The notes beneath the pieces are model-generated. The model made no database searches and was not told the origin of the DNA. It worked only from the letters and a program-made list of their open reading frames with translations. A program made the translations under genes and the position numbers. Shown here in pieces: positions 42,773-52,583 of a DNA stretch of 64,000 nucleotides. Source of the DNA: Verrucomicrobiia bacterium (lineage in GTDB: Bacteria > Verrucomicrobiota > Verrucomicrobiia > Limisphaerales > UBA8199); the NCBI GenBank assembly GCA_035946615.1, contig DASYZB010000003.1:1-64000 (forward strand). The letters run 5' to 3'. Position 1 is the stretch's first letter; each line of letters begins with the position of its first letter.

Positions 42773-43954
42773 TCATCGATCGACCTCGCCCAAAACAATA
42801 TCCACGCTGCCCAGGATGATGACCACATCCGCCACATGATGCCCAAGGCACATGTCTTCCAATATCGTCAAATTAATCAGGCTCGGCGGACGCACCCGGT
42901 AGCGATACGGGTTGGGCGAGCCGTCGCTAATTAGATAAAAACCCAACTCGCCTTTAGGGCCTTCAATCCGCCCGTATGCCTCGCCCGGTTTGGGCCGGAA
43001 CCCGCGCAGCTTGGCTTTAGGGTCTATAATCGGGCCTGAGGGGATATCGCGCAAGGCCCGTTCGAGAATTTTTGTGGATTCGCGCATCTCCAGCACGCGA
43101 ATCATGTAGCGATCATAAACATCCCCGTGCTCACCCAGAGGAACGCGGAATTGAAAGCGCTCATAAATGCCGTAGGAGTCCGTCTTGCGAATATCATAAT
43201 TGACGCCGCTGGCGCGAAGCATCGGCCCGGTGACACTGGCGTTGATGGCCAGAGCGCCTGGCAGGACGCCCACCCCCTGCGTGCGAGACATGAGGATTTC
43301 GTTTTCATTCAGCAGCGCCTCGAACTCGTCCAGGAACTGCGGGAATTGCGCCGTGACTTGGCGGGCTTGTTCGAGCCAGCCGGGGGGCAGGTCACAGCGG
43401 CAGCCGCCAAAGCGCATGTAATTGCACATCATCCGCGCCCCGGTGAGCGACTCGAATAGGTCGAGTATCTTCTCCCGTTCGCGGAAAGCATACATCAGCG
43501 GCGTGCCCGAGGCGCCCATGTCTTGGAGCAGAAAGCCGCCCAGGCAGGTGTGGTTCAGGAGGCGCGTCAACTCGGCGGCGATGATGCGGATGTATTCGGC
43601 CCGCTCGGGAACTTGCAGGCCGGCGAGCTTCTCGACCGCCAAGGCATAGGCCCAGTTGTTGGTCAGCGAACAGAAATAATCCAGCCGGTCCGTATAAGGC
43701 ATCGAGGCCAGAAACGTTGTTCCTTCTCCAATCTTCTCATGATTGCGGTGCAGGTAACCAAACACCGGTTTGAGCTTGAGGACCCGCTCTCCATCCAGGA
43801 CCACATCCATGCGAAACACGCCGTGAGTCGAGGGATGCTGCGGCCCCATCGACACTTCCAGATACTCGCCGGCTATCTCGCCGTTGCCCGAGGCCTTCGA
43901 ACGAAGCTCGTAGAGCTTGGCGGTCTCTTGCAGGCTATCTGGAGTGGTGGTCAT
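42773..43954 (-). CDS. nuoD: NADH-quinone oxidoreductase subunit D
   Basis: A 393-residue 49-kDa-type subunit that lines the quinone site. [15 protein letters not shown] holds the loop with the quinone-site His, and RADY-type segments ([22 protein letters not shown]) are present. The C-terminus ends DIVLGEVDR, matching the family end. The start at 43954 lies eight bases after the nuoC stop; the open frame to 44041 overlaps nuoC. NuoC and NuoD are separate, not fused. Confidence 0.95.
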   Translation of the reverse strand: MTTTPDSLQETAKLYELRSKASGNGEIAGEYLEVSMGPQHPSTHGVFRMDVVLDGERVLKLKPVFGYLHRNHEKIGEGTTFLASMPYTDRLDYFCSLTNNWAYALAVEKLAGLQVPERAEYIRIIAAELTRLLNHTCLGGFLLQDMGASGTPLMYAFREREKILDLFESLTGARMMCNYMRFGGCRCDLPPGWLEQARQVTAQFPQFLDEFEALLNENEILMSRTQGVGVLPGALAINASVTGPMLRASGVNYDIRKTDSYGIYERFQFRVPLGEHGDVYDRYMIRVLEMRESTKILERALRDIPSGPIIDPKAKLRGFRPKPGEAYGRIEGPKGELGFYLISDGSPNPYRYRVRPPSLINLTILEDMCLGHHVADVVIILGSVDIVLGEVDR

Positions 43955-43961
43955 CTGCGCG

Positions 43962-44582
43962 TTAGCTGTAATGCTCTTTAGCCCGCTCGAGCACCTCGTC
44001 GTGAGGCGTCGGCTCGTATTCGTAATCGTCGGGCTCGACATAATCTTTGCGCATCGGGAAATCTTTGAAGCCTTCCCACATCAGCAGACGGCGCAAGTCG
44101 GGGTGACCATCAAAAATAATGCCGTATAGATCGTAGATTTCCCGTTCCTGGAACTCGGCCCCGCGCCACAGCGGCGTAAGGGAGGGCAGATGGTTATTCT
44201 CAGTCCGGTCCTGGGTGCGCAACCGCAGAACCAGCGGGCCATGCCTTAATTCCATGGAGTAAAGGTGGTAAACGGCCTCCAAAAACCCAGGCTTCTTTGT
44301 CTCCGTCGTCTGCACAATCTCCCGCTCCGCTCCCTCGATAGTTTGCTTGCTCTTGATGCTTTCTTTAATCACCGCATCCAGCCAATCCACGCCCGTGACA
44401 TTCGAGGCATAATCCAGCCGAAGCAGCGGGTCGTCCCTCAGGAATTGAGCCACAGCGAACGCGTGTTTGTTATCCACGAGAAACGAATGCTGCCCCGAGG
44501 GGCTGCCGTTGGCAATCACCTCGATGCGGGCGCCAGGGACGGCTGCTTCAGCTCGTGCTTTGATTTGTTCCAAAGGTTCCAT
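43962..44582 (-). CDS. nuoC: NADH-quinone oxidoreductase subunit C
   Basis: A 206-residue 30-kDa-type subunit. The family signature is [34 protein letters not shown] (in part [10 protein letters not shown]), near residue 140-175. It helps form the connecting part of the hydrophilic arm with NuoD and NuoB. It is 16 bases after nuoB and has no obvious fusion or truncation. Confidence 0.95.
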   Translation of the reverse strand: MEPLEQIKARAEAAVPGARIEVIANGSPSGQHSFLVDNKHAFAVAQFLRDDPLLRLDYASNVTGVDWLDAVIKESIKSKQTIEGAEREIVQTTETKKPGFLEAVYHLYSMELRHGPLVLRLRTQDRTENNHLPSLTPLWRGAEFQEREIYDLYGIIFDGHPDLRRLLMWEGFKDFPMRKDYVEPDDYEYEPTPHDEVLERAKEHYS

Positions 44583-44598
44583 TAAGCGTTTCGATTCC

Positions 44599-45213
44599 CT
44601 ATTCGCTCCTCCTCAGAGCCGGGGGCCGCCACAGTTGAGGGTTGTTCGGGGGAACCAGGTCGTGATCACCGAAGGCAGGGACGGGAAATTCGCTGGGCGC
44701 CTCGGCAACCAGATGGGCTGGGCGATGTTCACCGGTGAGGGATTGGTCATCGATCTTTTGCTGCAACGTCATCAGCGCGTGCAGCAGCGCCTCGGGTCGT
44801 GGCGGGCAGCCCGGGATGTGGACATCCACCGGGATGTAGCGGTCGATGCCCTTGAGCACGTTATAGCCTTGCTTGAATGGCCCGCCGGAAATCGCGCAGG
44901 CCCCCATCGCGATGACATATTTCGGCTCGGGCATCTGGTTGTACAAACGGACCACTTGCGGCGCCATTTTTTTGGTGACGGTCCCCGCCACGATCATCAG
45001 GTCCGCCTGGCGCGGCGAGGGACGGAACACCTCAGCCCCGAAACGGGCCAGGTCGTATCGGGCCATCGACGCGGCTATCATTTCAATGGCGCAGCAGGCC
45101 AAGCCAAAACCCAGTGGCCAAATGGAATTCTTGCGGCCCCAGTTGTAGAGGTCTTCGAGCGTGGTGGTGAAGATACCCTGTTTGCTCAGTTCGCTGCGCA
45201 GTCCATCATCCAT
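44599..45213 (-). CDS. nuoB: NADH-quinone oxidoreductase subunit B
   Basis: A 204-residue subunit holding cluster N2. Its ligands are C40 and C41 (GLACCAIE), C106 (MGACAISGG) and C136 (IPGCPPRPE). N2 passes electrons to quinone. The C-terminal 40 residues form a Pro-rich tail not needed for the fold. It is 15 bases after nuoA. Confidence 0.96.
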   Translation of the reverse strand: MDDGLRSELSKQGIFTTTLEDLYNWGRKNSIWPLGFGLACCAIEMIAASMARYDLARFGAEVFRPSPRQADLMIVAGTVTKKMAPQVVRLYNQMPEPKYVIAMGACAISGGPFKQGYNVLKGIDRYIPVDVHIPGCPPRPEALLHALMTLQQKIDDQSLTGEHRPAHLVAEAPSEFPVPAFGDHDLVPPNNPQLWRPPALRRSE

Positions 45214-45228
45214 GGCAGAAAAAACACC

Positions 45229-45606
45229 TCATTTCCACGTTAAAACCCCCTTCTGCCAGGCCCAAGCCAGTCCTTCAGCTAACAACAGGAGAAAGACCAG
45301 CATCGCCAGAAAACCCCCGGCGGACAACCCTCGGAACGAGACAGCAAACGGCAGCACAAACAGCGTCTCGACATCAAAGATCAAAAAGATAATCGCATAG
45401 ATGTAATACTCGGCTTTGAACTGCACCCAAGCATCACCTTTGGATTCCAAACCGCACTCGTAGATGGCATTCTTGGTCGGACCCGGTTTGCGAGGGGAAA
45501 ACTTGCGCGCCCACAGCCACGCCAGGGCCAAGGGAGCCAAGGCGAAAACCACAGCGCCAGCCAGCAAAAGAACAATGAATAAATAGGGTTGGCTTTCAGC
45601 CGGCAT
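45229..45606 (-). CDS. nuoA: NADH-quinone oxidoreductase subunit A
   Basis: A 125-residue membrane subunit with three helices. YECGL near residue 50 and FDVETLFV near 78 are the conserved NuoA patterns; the loop between them contacts the quinone tunnel. It is the first gene of the operon. A promoter-like sequence with 17-base spacing ends about 32 bases upstream of its ATG at 45606. Confidence 0.95.
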   Translation of the reverse strand: MPAESQPYLFIVLLLAGAVVFALAPLALAWLWARKFSPRKPGPTKNAIYECGLESKGDAWVQFKAEYYIYAIIFLIFDVETLFVLPFAVSFRGLSAGGFLAMLVFLLLLAEGLAWAWQKGVLTWK

Positions 45607-45637
45607 AATTCAATCTCATTAACATCCACATAAGCAG

Positions 45638-45666
45638 ACCGTACCAGCCGAAGCTGGGGCAGTCAA
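45638..45666 (-). promoter_or_regulatory. Sigma-70-type promoter of the nuo operon
   Basis: On the minus strand TTGACT (45661-45666) and TACGGT (45638-45643) are spaced by 17 bases, with a predicted start near 45631 and a short leader to nuoA. Pattern-based only. Confidence 0.5.
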
Positions 45667-45735
45667 GGAAGCCAAAGGGTTTTAAACCGTGAACGAGGCA
45701 CTTAGAGCGTACTTTAAAAATGGATGGCTCCCGTT

Positions 45736-45813
45736 CCTCTTCGTTCTCGTCCTCGTCCTTCGTCCTCGATTTTCAGCTCTTTCGAGAACAAGAACGAGGA
45801 CGAGGACGAATGG
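45736..45813. repeat. Imperfect inverted repeat of CTCGTCCTCG units
   Basis: A left arm of about 34 bases with TTCGTTCTCGTCCTCGTCC (45740 on) and a right arm (45782-45813) with AACGAGGACGAGGACGAA form a long imperfect hairpin with a loop of about 13 bases. It lies between the divergent upstream ends of nuoA and the 3' end of dinB. Repeat-unit slippage is a likely origin. Confidence 0.6.
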
Positions 45814-45865
45814 CGGCAGTTCTATTCTTGAAGCAGGCTCTTACAGGTCGCCGGAGGTTTCCCTT

Positions 45866-46940
45866 TTAAAGCAACACCAGTTGTTCAGCGCTGGGTTCGC
45901 GCAAGCCGGCCACGCCAAGGCCCAGCAATCGCAGCGGGCGTGACACCAGCTTCTCACGGCCAAGCAGAAAGCAGCCCAGCCGGTAAATTTCCCGGGCTTC
46001 CGTCAGCGGAGATTCGACCGTGATCTGCCGCGTGAGTGTGGTAAAGTCGCCATATCGGATTTTGACTTGCACTGTGTGGGCGCCCAGGCGCCGGCGCTTG
46101 AGCCTCGCCGCGATGTCCTCGGCTTGCGCGCGCAAACAGCCGCGCAGCACCCTCCGATCCTGGGTATCTTTCAAAAACGTCTCCTCACCACTGATACTCT
46201 TGATCTCATCACCTGAGTCCAGAGCGCGGTCATCCTGGCCGAACGCAAATTCCTTGAGCTTTGGCCCAAACGAGCCGACCAGCGCGCGCAAATCCCCTGG
46301 ATAATCCTGAAGGTCGCCGACGGTCTCAATCCCGACCCGGTTCAAAATCCCCTGCGTCACCTTGCCTACCCCGTATAAGGCGCGCACCGGCAGCGGGCGC
46401 AAAAACTCCAGCTTCTGTTTTTCGGGGATAAGCGTCAGGCCATCCGGTTTCTTGTGGTCGCTGGCGATTTTGGCCAGCAATTTATTTGAGGCTATCCCGA
46501 TTGTGGCCGTCAATTGGCGCTCTGAGCGGATACGCTCCTTCAGCTTTTGCGCAAAAGGCACGGACTTAAGCAGGGACCCATCCTGGTCCTCTGCCTGGCA
46601 CATGGCCGACACATCCAGGTACGCCTCGTCAATGGACATTTGCTCGATGTTCGCGCCCATCTCAATGAGGAGGTTCATAATGTGGCGCGACTCCTGCCGG
46701 TAATGCTCCATCCGCCGGCCGGACAAAGATGCCGCTGGGACAAAGCCGCCCAGCCGTCACGCTGGGCATGGCCGAACGGACGCCAAATTTCCGCGCTTCG
46801 TAGCTGCTGGCGCAGACCACCCCGCGCTGGATTGGCGGCGCGCCCACGATAACCGGCTTGCCTCGCAACGCGGGGTTGTCCCTTTGCTCCACAGACGCAT
46901 AGAACGCGTCCATGTCCAAATGAAAGACGACACGAAACAC
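45866..46940 (-). pseudogene. dinB: DNA polymerase IV (DinB), interrupted by a one-base frameshift
   Basis: Two minus-strand frames together give a normal Y-family polymerase of about 358 residues. The first (GTG at 46940) has [18 protein letters not shown] and [19 protein letters not shown] and breaks after CPSGIFVRP. The second resumes at [11 protein letters not shown] and carries the palm motif SIDEAYLDVS, the HhH region (LYGVGKVTQGILNRVGI) and the little finger. Removing one G in 46712-46721 rejoins them exactly. Intact DinB does error-prone lesion bypass. It is either a recent mutation or a sequencing error; all catalytic residues are present. Confidence 0.85.
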
Positions 46941-47115
46941 CCTAGAAAAGATTGGCAGGTTCTCTCAAAAATAGAAGTCCCGGAAACTCCAACAGGATTC
47001 CTCGACAAATCGGAAGGAGCCAGTACCATGGATGCTCATGGAATTCAAGGTTACCAGCAGCAACGGGGTCGCTGGTCAGCAAAGCAAGATTTTGCAAAGC
47101 TTCCCGGGAAATCCG

Positions 47116-47709
47116 ATGAGGAAATGTTTGACAATTTCGATTTGGACGATGCTGGCCGTGACCGGCGGAGAAACCAAACCGAGATGGATTTCTTTGTTCA
47201 ACGGCAAAGACCTCAGCGGCTGGACGGTTCGCGGCAAGGCAACCTGGTCAGTCCAAGACGGAGTCCTGGTGGGCATTGGGGGCATGGGCCACATCTATAC
47301 GGACGCCGCATGTACAAATTTTGAGGCAAAGGGCATGTTCCGCGTGACCAGCCAGGGAGCGATACCCAACAGCGGGTTTTATTTTCGCGCCAATTCGCCA
47401 GTAGATGACGAGAATGACTTTCCACGGGGTTACGAGGCTCAGATTTGTAGTCACGGCGAAGGCTATACCGGATGGCTCTGGAAACCGGGCAAGCCGACCG
47501 GCAAAGCGGCAGAACTGCTCACCAGAGACGGTGAATGGTTTAATTATCGCATTCGGGCCGTGGGCGCACACATTCAGTTTTGGATCGATGGCAAATTGGT
47601 TATGAGTTATGATGACACCGAATACAAGAGCGGCCACTTTGCGATCCAGGGTCACAATCCCGGCATGAAGGTTGAAGCCAAGGAGTTGTGCTATTTGGAT
47701 TTGAACTGA
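47116..47709 (+). CDS. DUF1080 (3-keto-disaccharide hydrolase fold) protein, short form
   Basis: A 197-residue protein with one DUF1080 domain: WISLFNGKDLSGWTVRGKA, NSGFYFRAN, GYEAQICSHG and WFNYRIRAVGAHIQFWIDGK follow the family order. The first 20 residues (MRKCLTISIWTMLAVTGG) resemble a weak or short signal. The ATG at 47116 matches this; the frame is open from 47032. It is 27 bases before kdpD, perhaps by chance. Sugar binding or cleavage is inferred from the family. Confidence 0.82.
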   Translation: MRKCLTISIWTMLAVTGGETKPRWISLFNGKDLSGWTVRGKATWSVQDGVLVGIGGMGHIYTDAACTNFEAKGMFRVTSQGAIPNSGFYFRANSPVDDENDFPRGYEAQICSHGEGYTGWLWKPGKPTGKAAELLTRDGEWFNYRIRAVGAHIQFWIDGKLVMSYDDTEYKSGHFAIQGHNPGMKVEAKELCYLDLN

Positions 47710-47736
47710 TACTGGCATCATCTCCTTATTGGAAAC

Positions 47737-50424
47737 ATGACCGAGGTTCAGCGCCCGAATCCAGACGCGATGCTGGCCGCCTTGCAAAAGGAGGAGGCCA
47801 AATCACGTCGCGGGAAGTTGAAGGTCTTTTTCGGCATGGCTCCCGGTGTGGGCAAGACCTACGCCATGCTCGAAGCTGCCCGGCGGGAGTTGGCCGCCGG
47901 GCGCGACGTGGTCGCCGGCTATGTGGAAACCCATCGGCGCAAGGAGACCGATGCGCTGGCCCAGGGTCTTCCGGTCATCCCCCGGCTCACCGTCGAGTAC
48001 CACAGTGTGACTCTGACGGAGATGGACCTGGATGCCGTTCTGGCCCGGCGCCCGCAACTGGCCTTGGTGGATGAGTTCGCGCACACCAACGCGCCCGGCG
48101 CCCGGCATCCCAAGCGGTATCAGGACGTGCTCGAGTTGCTTGAAGCCGGTATCGACGTTTTCACCACCCTCAATGTGCAGCATGTTGAAAGCCGCGCCGA
48201 AGCCGTGCGCCAAATCACCGGCGTCCCGATTCGCGAAATGCTGCCGGATACCGCGCTGGATGGGGCGGAATTTGAGCTGGTGGATTTGCCGCCCGAGGAG
48301 CTGCGCGCCCGCCTGGCCGCCGGCAAAGTTTATGTTCCGGAATCGGCCCGGGCGGCGCAGGAGAATTTTTTCCGTCCGGGCAATCTCGCGGCGTTGCGGG
48401 AACTGGCGCTGCGTTTTGCGGCCGAGCACGTGGGCCAGGATGTGCTGGGCTACCGCCAATCGCTGGGCATTACGGACCCGTGGAAATCGGGCCGGCGCCT
48501 GCTGGTCGCCTTAAGCCCCAGTCCCACCTCAGCCGCGTTGTTGCGTTGGACCCGACGCCTGGCCGGGGAACTGCATGCGCAATGGCTGGCGGTCTATGTC
48601 GAGCTGCCGCGCCAGCTTTCCTCAGATGACCAGGGCCGGCTGGCCAAGCATCTGAGCCTTGCCCGCGAACTGGGCGCGCAGGTGCTCACGACCACCGATG
48701 ATGATGTGGTCCGCGGCCTTATGCGCGTGGCGCGGGAACAAAACGCAACCGAGCTGATCGTGGGCAAACCGGCGGGCTGGCGGGTGCTGGACCTCTTGCG
48801 CGGCGGCTCGTTTCTGAATCGGCTGATTCGCGAAAGCGGGCAGGTTGACGTTCATGTCGTCAGAGCTGAAGAAGAACCGGTGAGGGGGCGCCGGCTGGAG
48901 GTCCCGCGTTTTGCCATTACGGACGCTCGCGGCTACGCTGTGGCCGCCGGAGTGGTCGCGGCTGTCACGGTCATTAACCTGATTCTTCAAAGATGGATCG
49001 GCTACCTCCCTGTCTCGTTGTTGTACCTCGTCGCTGTGGTTGGGCTCGGGATATTTGTCGGACGCGGCCCAACGCTGGCGGCGGCAACTTTAACGGCACT
49101 TTTGTGGGACTTTTTCTTTACTGAACCGCGCTACACGCTGCGTATCTCCAACGGCGCCGATACAATGATGTTTCTGACCTATTTTTTGGTCGCCTTGGCA
49201 ATGGGCCATTTGACGGCCCGGTTGCGGACCCAGCAGGCTGCCGAACGGCACCGGGAGCAACGTGCCACCGCCCTTTATTTGCTCACGCGTGAACTGGCCA
49301 AAGGCACCGACCTTGCCGATCTGCTGGCCATTGTCGTTCGCGAAGTCAGCAAGACCTTCCTCGCTGAGGTCGCCGTTTCGCTGCCAGGCGATGACAACTC
49401 TTCTCCGCTGACTCCTTATTTCGCAAGCACGTGGGCGCTGCCCGAGAAGGAGCAAAGCGTGGCAAGCTGGGCGTACCGTCATCGGCAACCGGCCGGGCGG
49501 GCCACCGACACCCTCCCCTCAGCCGAGGGATTGCACCTGCCCCTGGTGGCCGGCGAGCGCGTGGCCGGCGTATTGAGCCTGCGGTTCCGTGAGCCCGGCC
49601 CGCTCGCCCCTGCCCAACGGGATTTGCTCGATGCCTTCGTTCCGCAGATTGCGCTGGTGCTCGATCGGCAGCGCCTGCGGGATGATGAGCAGCAGGCGCA
49701 ATTGATCGCCCAATCTGAGCGGCTCAGCAAGACCTTGCTGAACTCCGTCTCACACGAGTTGAAGACCCCTTTGGCCGCGCTGCAAGCAGTGGCGGACAGC
49801 CTTGAAGCGAATCGCGATGACCGCGCGACCACTTTGGCCGAGTTCCGCACCGCGTTGGAACGGCTCAATCGAGTCGTGAATAACCTTCTGAACATGACGC
49901 GTCTCGAGGCGGGAACCGTCCAGCCTCGACTCGACTGGTCCGACGTGACGGAGATATGTTCCGCAGCGCTGGACCTGACTGGCGGCGCCCTTGCCGCCCA
50001 TCCTCTGGTGCGAGAGATTCAACCCAACCCGCCCCTTGTTAAAGTGGACCAGGCGCTGATCGAGCAAGCGCTTGCGAACTTACTGATTAATGCCGCAATG
50101 CACACCCCGCCAGGCACCGAAGTCACTCTCCGGGCACGGGTCGCCTCGGGACAGTTCGACCTTTCTGTGCTCGATCGCGGGCGGGGTCTGCCGGAAGGTG
50201 ACCCTGAGGCGCTGTTCGCAAAGTTTGCGCGCGGCCCATCCGCCCCGGCCGGCGGGTCCGGTCTGGGCCTGGCGATTGCGCGCGGGTTTGCTCGCGCCCA
50301 TGGCGGCGAGGCCTTCGCCCGGCCACGCGAAGGTGGCGGCGCGCAGTTCAGCCTCGTGCTGCCCGTGGAAACCCTGGAACTAACCCCTCATGAAGCCGAG
50401 TCTCCCCACCGCTCTCATCATTGA
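47737..50424 (+). CDS. kdpD: KdpD-type sensor histidine kinase
   Basis: An 895-residue membrane kinase. Residues about 25-235 are the KdpD N-terminal domain with Walker A GMAPGVGKT (33-41); about 250-375 is a universal-stress-like domain; about 395-490 has four membrane helices (DUF4118); about 510-640 looks like a GAF segment. The kinase core has H673 in SVSHELKTP, an N box LANLLINAAMHT, DRGRGLPEGD and GSGLGLAIARG. In E. coli it senses K+/ionic stress and controls kdpFABC, but no kdp transporter gene is nearby. It overlaps kdpE by 35 bases. Confidence 0.93.
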   Translation: MTEVQRPNPDAMLAALQKEEAKSRRGKLKVFFGMAPGVGKTYAMLEAARRELAAGRDVVAGYVETHRRKETDALAQGLPVIPRLTVEYHSVTLTEMDLDAVLARRPQLALVDEFAHTNAPGARHPKRYQDVLELLEAGIDVFTTLNVQHVESRAEAVRQITGVPIREMLPDTALDGAEFELVDLPPEELRARLAAGKVYVPESARAAQENFFRPGNLAALRELALRFAAEHVGQDVLGYRQSLGITDPWKSGRRLLVALSPSPTSAALLRWTRRLAGELHAQWLAVYVELPRQLSSDDQGRLAKHLSLARELGAQVLTTTDDDVVRGLMRVAREQNATELIVGKPAGWRVLDLLRGGSFLNRLIRESGQVDVHVVRAEEEPVRGRRLEVPRFAITDARGYAVAAGVVAAVTVINLILQRWIGYLPVSLLYLVAVVGLGIFVGRGPTLAAATLTALLWDFFFTEPRYTLRISNGADTMMFLTYFLVALAMGHLTARLRTQQAAERHREQRATALYLLTRELAKGTDLADLLAIVVREVSKTFLAEVAVSLPGDDNSSPLTPYFASTWALPEKEQSVASWAYRHRQPAGRATDTLPSAEGLHLPLVAGERVAGVLSLRFREPGPLAPAQRDLLDAFVPQIALVLDRQRLRDDEQQAQLIAQSERLSKTLLNSVSHELKTPLAALQAVADSLEANRDDRATTLAEFRTALERLNRVVNNLLNMTRLEAGTVQPRLDWSDVTEICSAALDLTGGALAAHPLVREIQPNPPLVKVDQALIEQALANLLINAAMHTPPGTEVTLRARVASGQFDLSVLDRGRGLPEGDPEALFAKFARGPSAPAGGSGLGLAIARGFARAHGGEAFARPREGGGAQFSLVLPVETLELTPHEAESPHRSHH

Positions 50425-51079
50425 CGATGAACTGCAGATTCGACGCCTGCTTCGCGCCGGGTTGGAAGGGGCAGGCTACCGCGTTGTCGAAGCCGATAGC
50501 GGCCAGCTTGGAATTTCCCAAACCGCCCTCTGCCGGCCTGATGTCGTGGTGCTGGATTTGGGACTGGCCGACATGGAAGGGCGCGAGGTCTTGCGCCGGA
50601 TTCGTGAATGGAGCCGGGTGCCCGTGCTGGTGGCCAGCGTGCGGGATGATCCCGAGGACAAAGTGGCGGCGTTGGACGCAGGGGCTGACGATTATGTCAC
50701 CAAACCATTCGATTCGACTGAACTGCTGGCCCGCTTGCGCGCTATCCAGCGCCGCGCTGACCCGGCGCGCGAGGCGCCCGAGTTTATTGCAGGCTCGCTG
50801 CGCATTGATTTCGTAGCCCGGCTGGTCAGGGTCGGAGAGCGGGAGATTCATCTGACCCCAATTGAGTACGCGCTGCTGCGGGTGCTGGCGCGTAATGTGG
50901 GGAAAGTGGTTAGCCATCGTCAACTTCTGCGGGAGGTCTGGGGTCCAAACGCCGAACAGCAATCGCAGTATCTGCGCGTCCATTTAGCCCACGTGCGCCA
51001 AAAGCTCGCCGAGGCTGGGATTAACCCGCAGAGCCTGCGAACCGAACCGGGGATTGGCTACCGCCTTGCTCTTTTGTAA
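50390..51079 (+). CDS. kdpE: KdpE-type OmpR-family response regulator
   Basis: A 229-residue regulator with a receiver domain (phospho-acceptor D56 in VVVLDLG, K105 in TKPFD) and a C-terminal winged helix (about 130-226; LTPIEYALLRVLARNVGKVV, YLRVHLAHVRQKL). It is the partner of the upstream KdpD and starts inside its last 35 bases, so translation is coupled. Regulated genes are unknown here. A 12-base inverted repeat begins in its stop codon. Confidence 0.93.
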   Translation: MKPSLPTALIIDDELQIRRLLRAGLEGAGYRVVEADSGQLGISQTALCRPDVVVLDLGLADMEGREVLRRIREWSRVPVLVASVRDDPEDKVAALDAGADDYVTKPFDSTELLARLRAIQRRADPAREAPEFIAGSLRIDFVARLVRVGEREIHLTPIEYALLRVLARNVGKVVSHRQLLREVWGPNAEQQSQYLRVHLAHVRQKLAEAGINPQSLRTEPGIGYRLALL

Positions 51080-51164
51080 CCGCGAATGAACGCTAACGAA
51101 CGCAAATCCTAATCTGGCCGCCCGACCTGTAAAAAGTTCCCCAGTTCGCGGCCATTCGCGGTTA
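51077..51164. repeat. Inverted repeat (12-base arms) after kdpE
   Basis: TAACCGCGAATG (51077-51088, including the kdpE stop) is a perfect inverted match to CATTCGCGGTTA (51153-51164), with GAACGCTAACGAACGC inside. It occupies most of the 142-base gap before the sulfatase. It may be a transcript end or a REP-like element. Confidence 0.6.
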
Positions 51165-51221
51165 ATGCGCGATTAGTACAAAGATTTGCTCTGCTTGAGG
51201 GTCCTTGCTACTTAGTTGTCC

Positions 51222-52583
51222 ATGGCCAGGCTTTCTATCAGCGCAATCGCGTTCATTGCGGCGCTCTCACTCAGTTTCACCGCCCGGGGCGCGCCTGTGC
51301 CAACCCGCCCCAATGTCATCTTCATCCTGGCAGACGATCAGGGAAGCGTGGACGCCAATTGCTACGGGGCCAAGGACTTGGTGACCCCTGGTGTGGACCG
51401 GCTCGCCGCCCAGGGCGTGCGCTTCACCCAGTTTTATTCCGCCGCCCCGGTCTGTTCGCCTTCGCGCGCCGGCCTGCTTACGGGTCGCTACCCCTGGCTC
51501 GCCGGCATGCCCAATAATGGAGCCGCCCCGCCGACCGAAGCGGCGGATCAATTGGACACATTGACGGGACAGGGCTTGCCCGCGAGTGAAAAGACCCTGG
51601 CCGACATGTTCCGCGCCGCAGGCTATGCCACCGCGCATATCGGCAAATGGCACCTGGGGCTCGGCGCCGGGCATCGTCCTCTGGACCATGGGTTCGATTA
51701 CTCGTTCGGTTTCATGGGCGGTTGCATCGATAATTGGACCCATTTTTTCTATTGGGCGGGGCCAAACCGGCACGACCTTTGGGAAAACAACCAACGCGTC
51801 CGTCTGCCGGGCCATTACTTTCCAGACCTCATGGTCGAAAGGGCCGAGGCCTTCATTTCGACCAATCGCGACCGTCCATTCTTCATGTATTTTGCAATGA
51901 ACATGCCCCATTACCCGTACCAGGGAGACCCCAAATGGATCGAGCATTATCATGACTTGAAGTTCCCGCGCAACTTGTACGCGGCATTTGTCTCGACGCT
52001 CGATGAGCGAGTTCAGCGGCTGATGAAGTTCCTGGAAGATTCCGGGCTGCGTGAGCGGACGCTTATCGTTTACCAATCCGATAACGGGCATTCGGTCGAG
52101 GAGCGCGCCCATTATGGTGGCGGGAGCAGCGGGCCCTATCGCGGGGCCAAGTTCAGCCTGTTCGAGGGGGGCATCCGGCTGCCGGCTATTATCTCCTGGC
52201 CGGGCCACTTACCGGAAGGCCAGGTGCGCGGCCAGGTGGCCCATGCCTGCGATTGGATGCCGACACTGGCGCAAATTTGCGGCGTGGCTTTGCCCAAAAC
52301 CCAATTAAACGGGCGCAGCCTCGTGCCGGCAATCGAGTCTGCCGAGGCGCCCAGCCCGAATGATGTGCTCCAATGGCGGCTCAATGACCAATGGGCTGTC
52401 CGCGAGGGCCCCTGGAAACTGCTGCACAATCCCAACGATCAGGCCGACAAGCAAAAACTTGCCCCGCGCGATAAGAAATGGTTTCTGGCCAATATCGAGG
52501 ATGACCCAGGCGAACGGACAAATCTCGCGGCGCTGCACCCGGATATTGTCACCCGCCTGCAAGCACTGGAACCCGCCAGATAG
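51222..52583 (+). CDS. Secreted sulfatase (arylsulfatase family)
   Basis: A 453-residue protein with a Sec signal (MARLSISAIAFIAALSLSF) and the sulfatase fold. The modification motif CSPSRAGLLTGR starts at C78, to be converted to formylglycine; metal ligands include DD at 38-39 (ILADDQG) and the late YQSDNGHS pattern. Substrate probably a sulfated polysaccharide or ester. Many relatives act on algal or host glycans. A formylglycine-generating or anaerobic maturation enzyme is not in the window. The ATG at 51222 is preferred over an upstream TTG at 51216. Confidence 0.9.
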   Translation: MARLSISAIAFIAALSLSFTARGAPVPTRPNVIFILADDQGSVDANCYGAKDLVTPGVDRLAAQGVRFTQFYSAAPVCSPSRAGLLTGRYPWLAGMPNNGAAPPTEAADQLDTLTGQGLPASEKTLADMFRAAGYATAHIGKWHLGLGAGHRPLDHGFDYSFGFMGGCIDNWTHFFYWAGPNRHDLWENNQRVRLPGHYFPDLMVERAEAFISTNRDRPFFMYFAMNMPHYPYQGDPKWIEHYHDLKFPRNLYAAFVSTLDERVQRLMKFLEDSGLRERTLIVYQSDNGHSVEERAHYGGGSSGPYRGAKFSLFEGGIRLPAIISWPGHLPEGQVRGQVAHACDWMPTLAQICGVALPKTQLNGRSLVPAIESAEAPSPNDVLQWRLNDQWAVREGPWKLLHNPNDQADKQKLAPRDKKWFLANIEDDPGERTNLAALHPDIVTRLQALEPAR

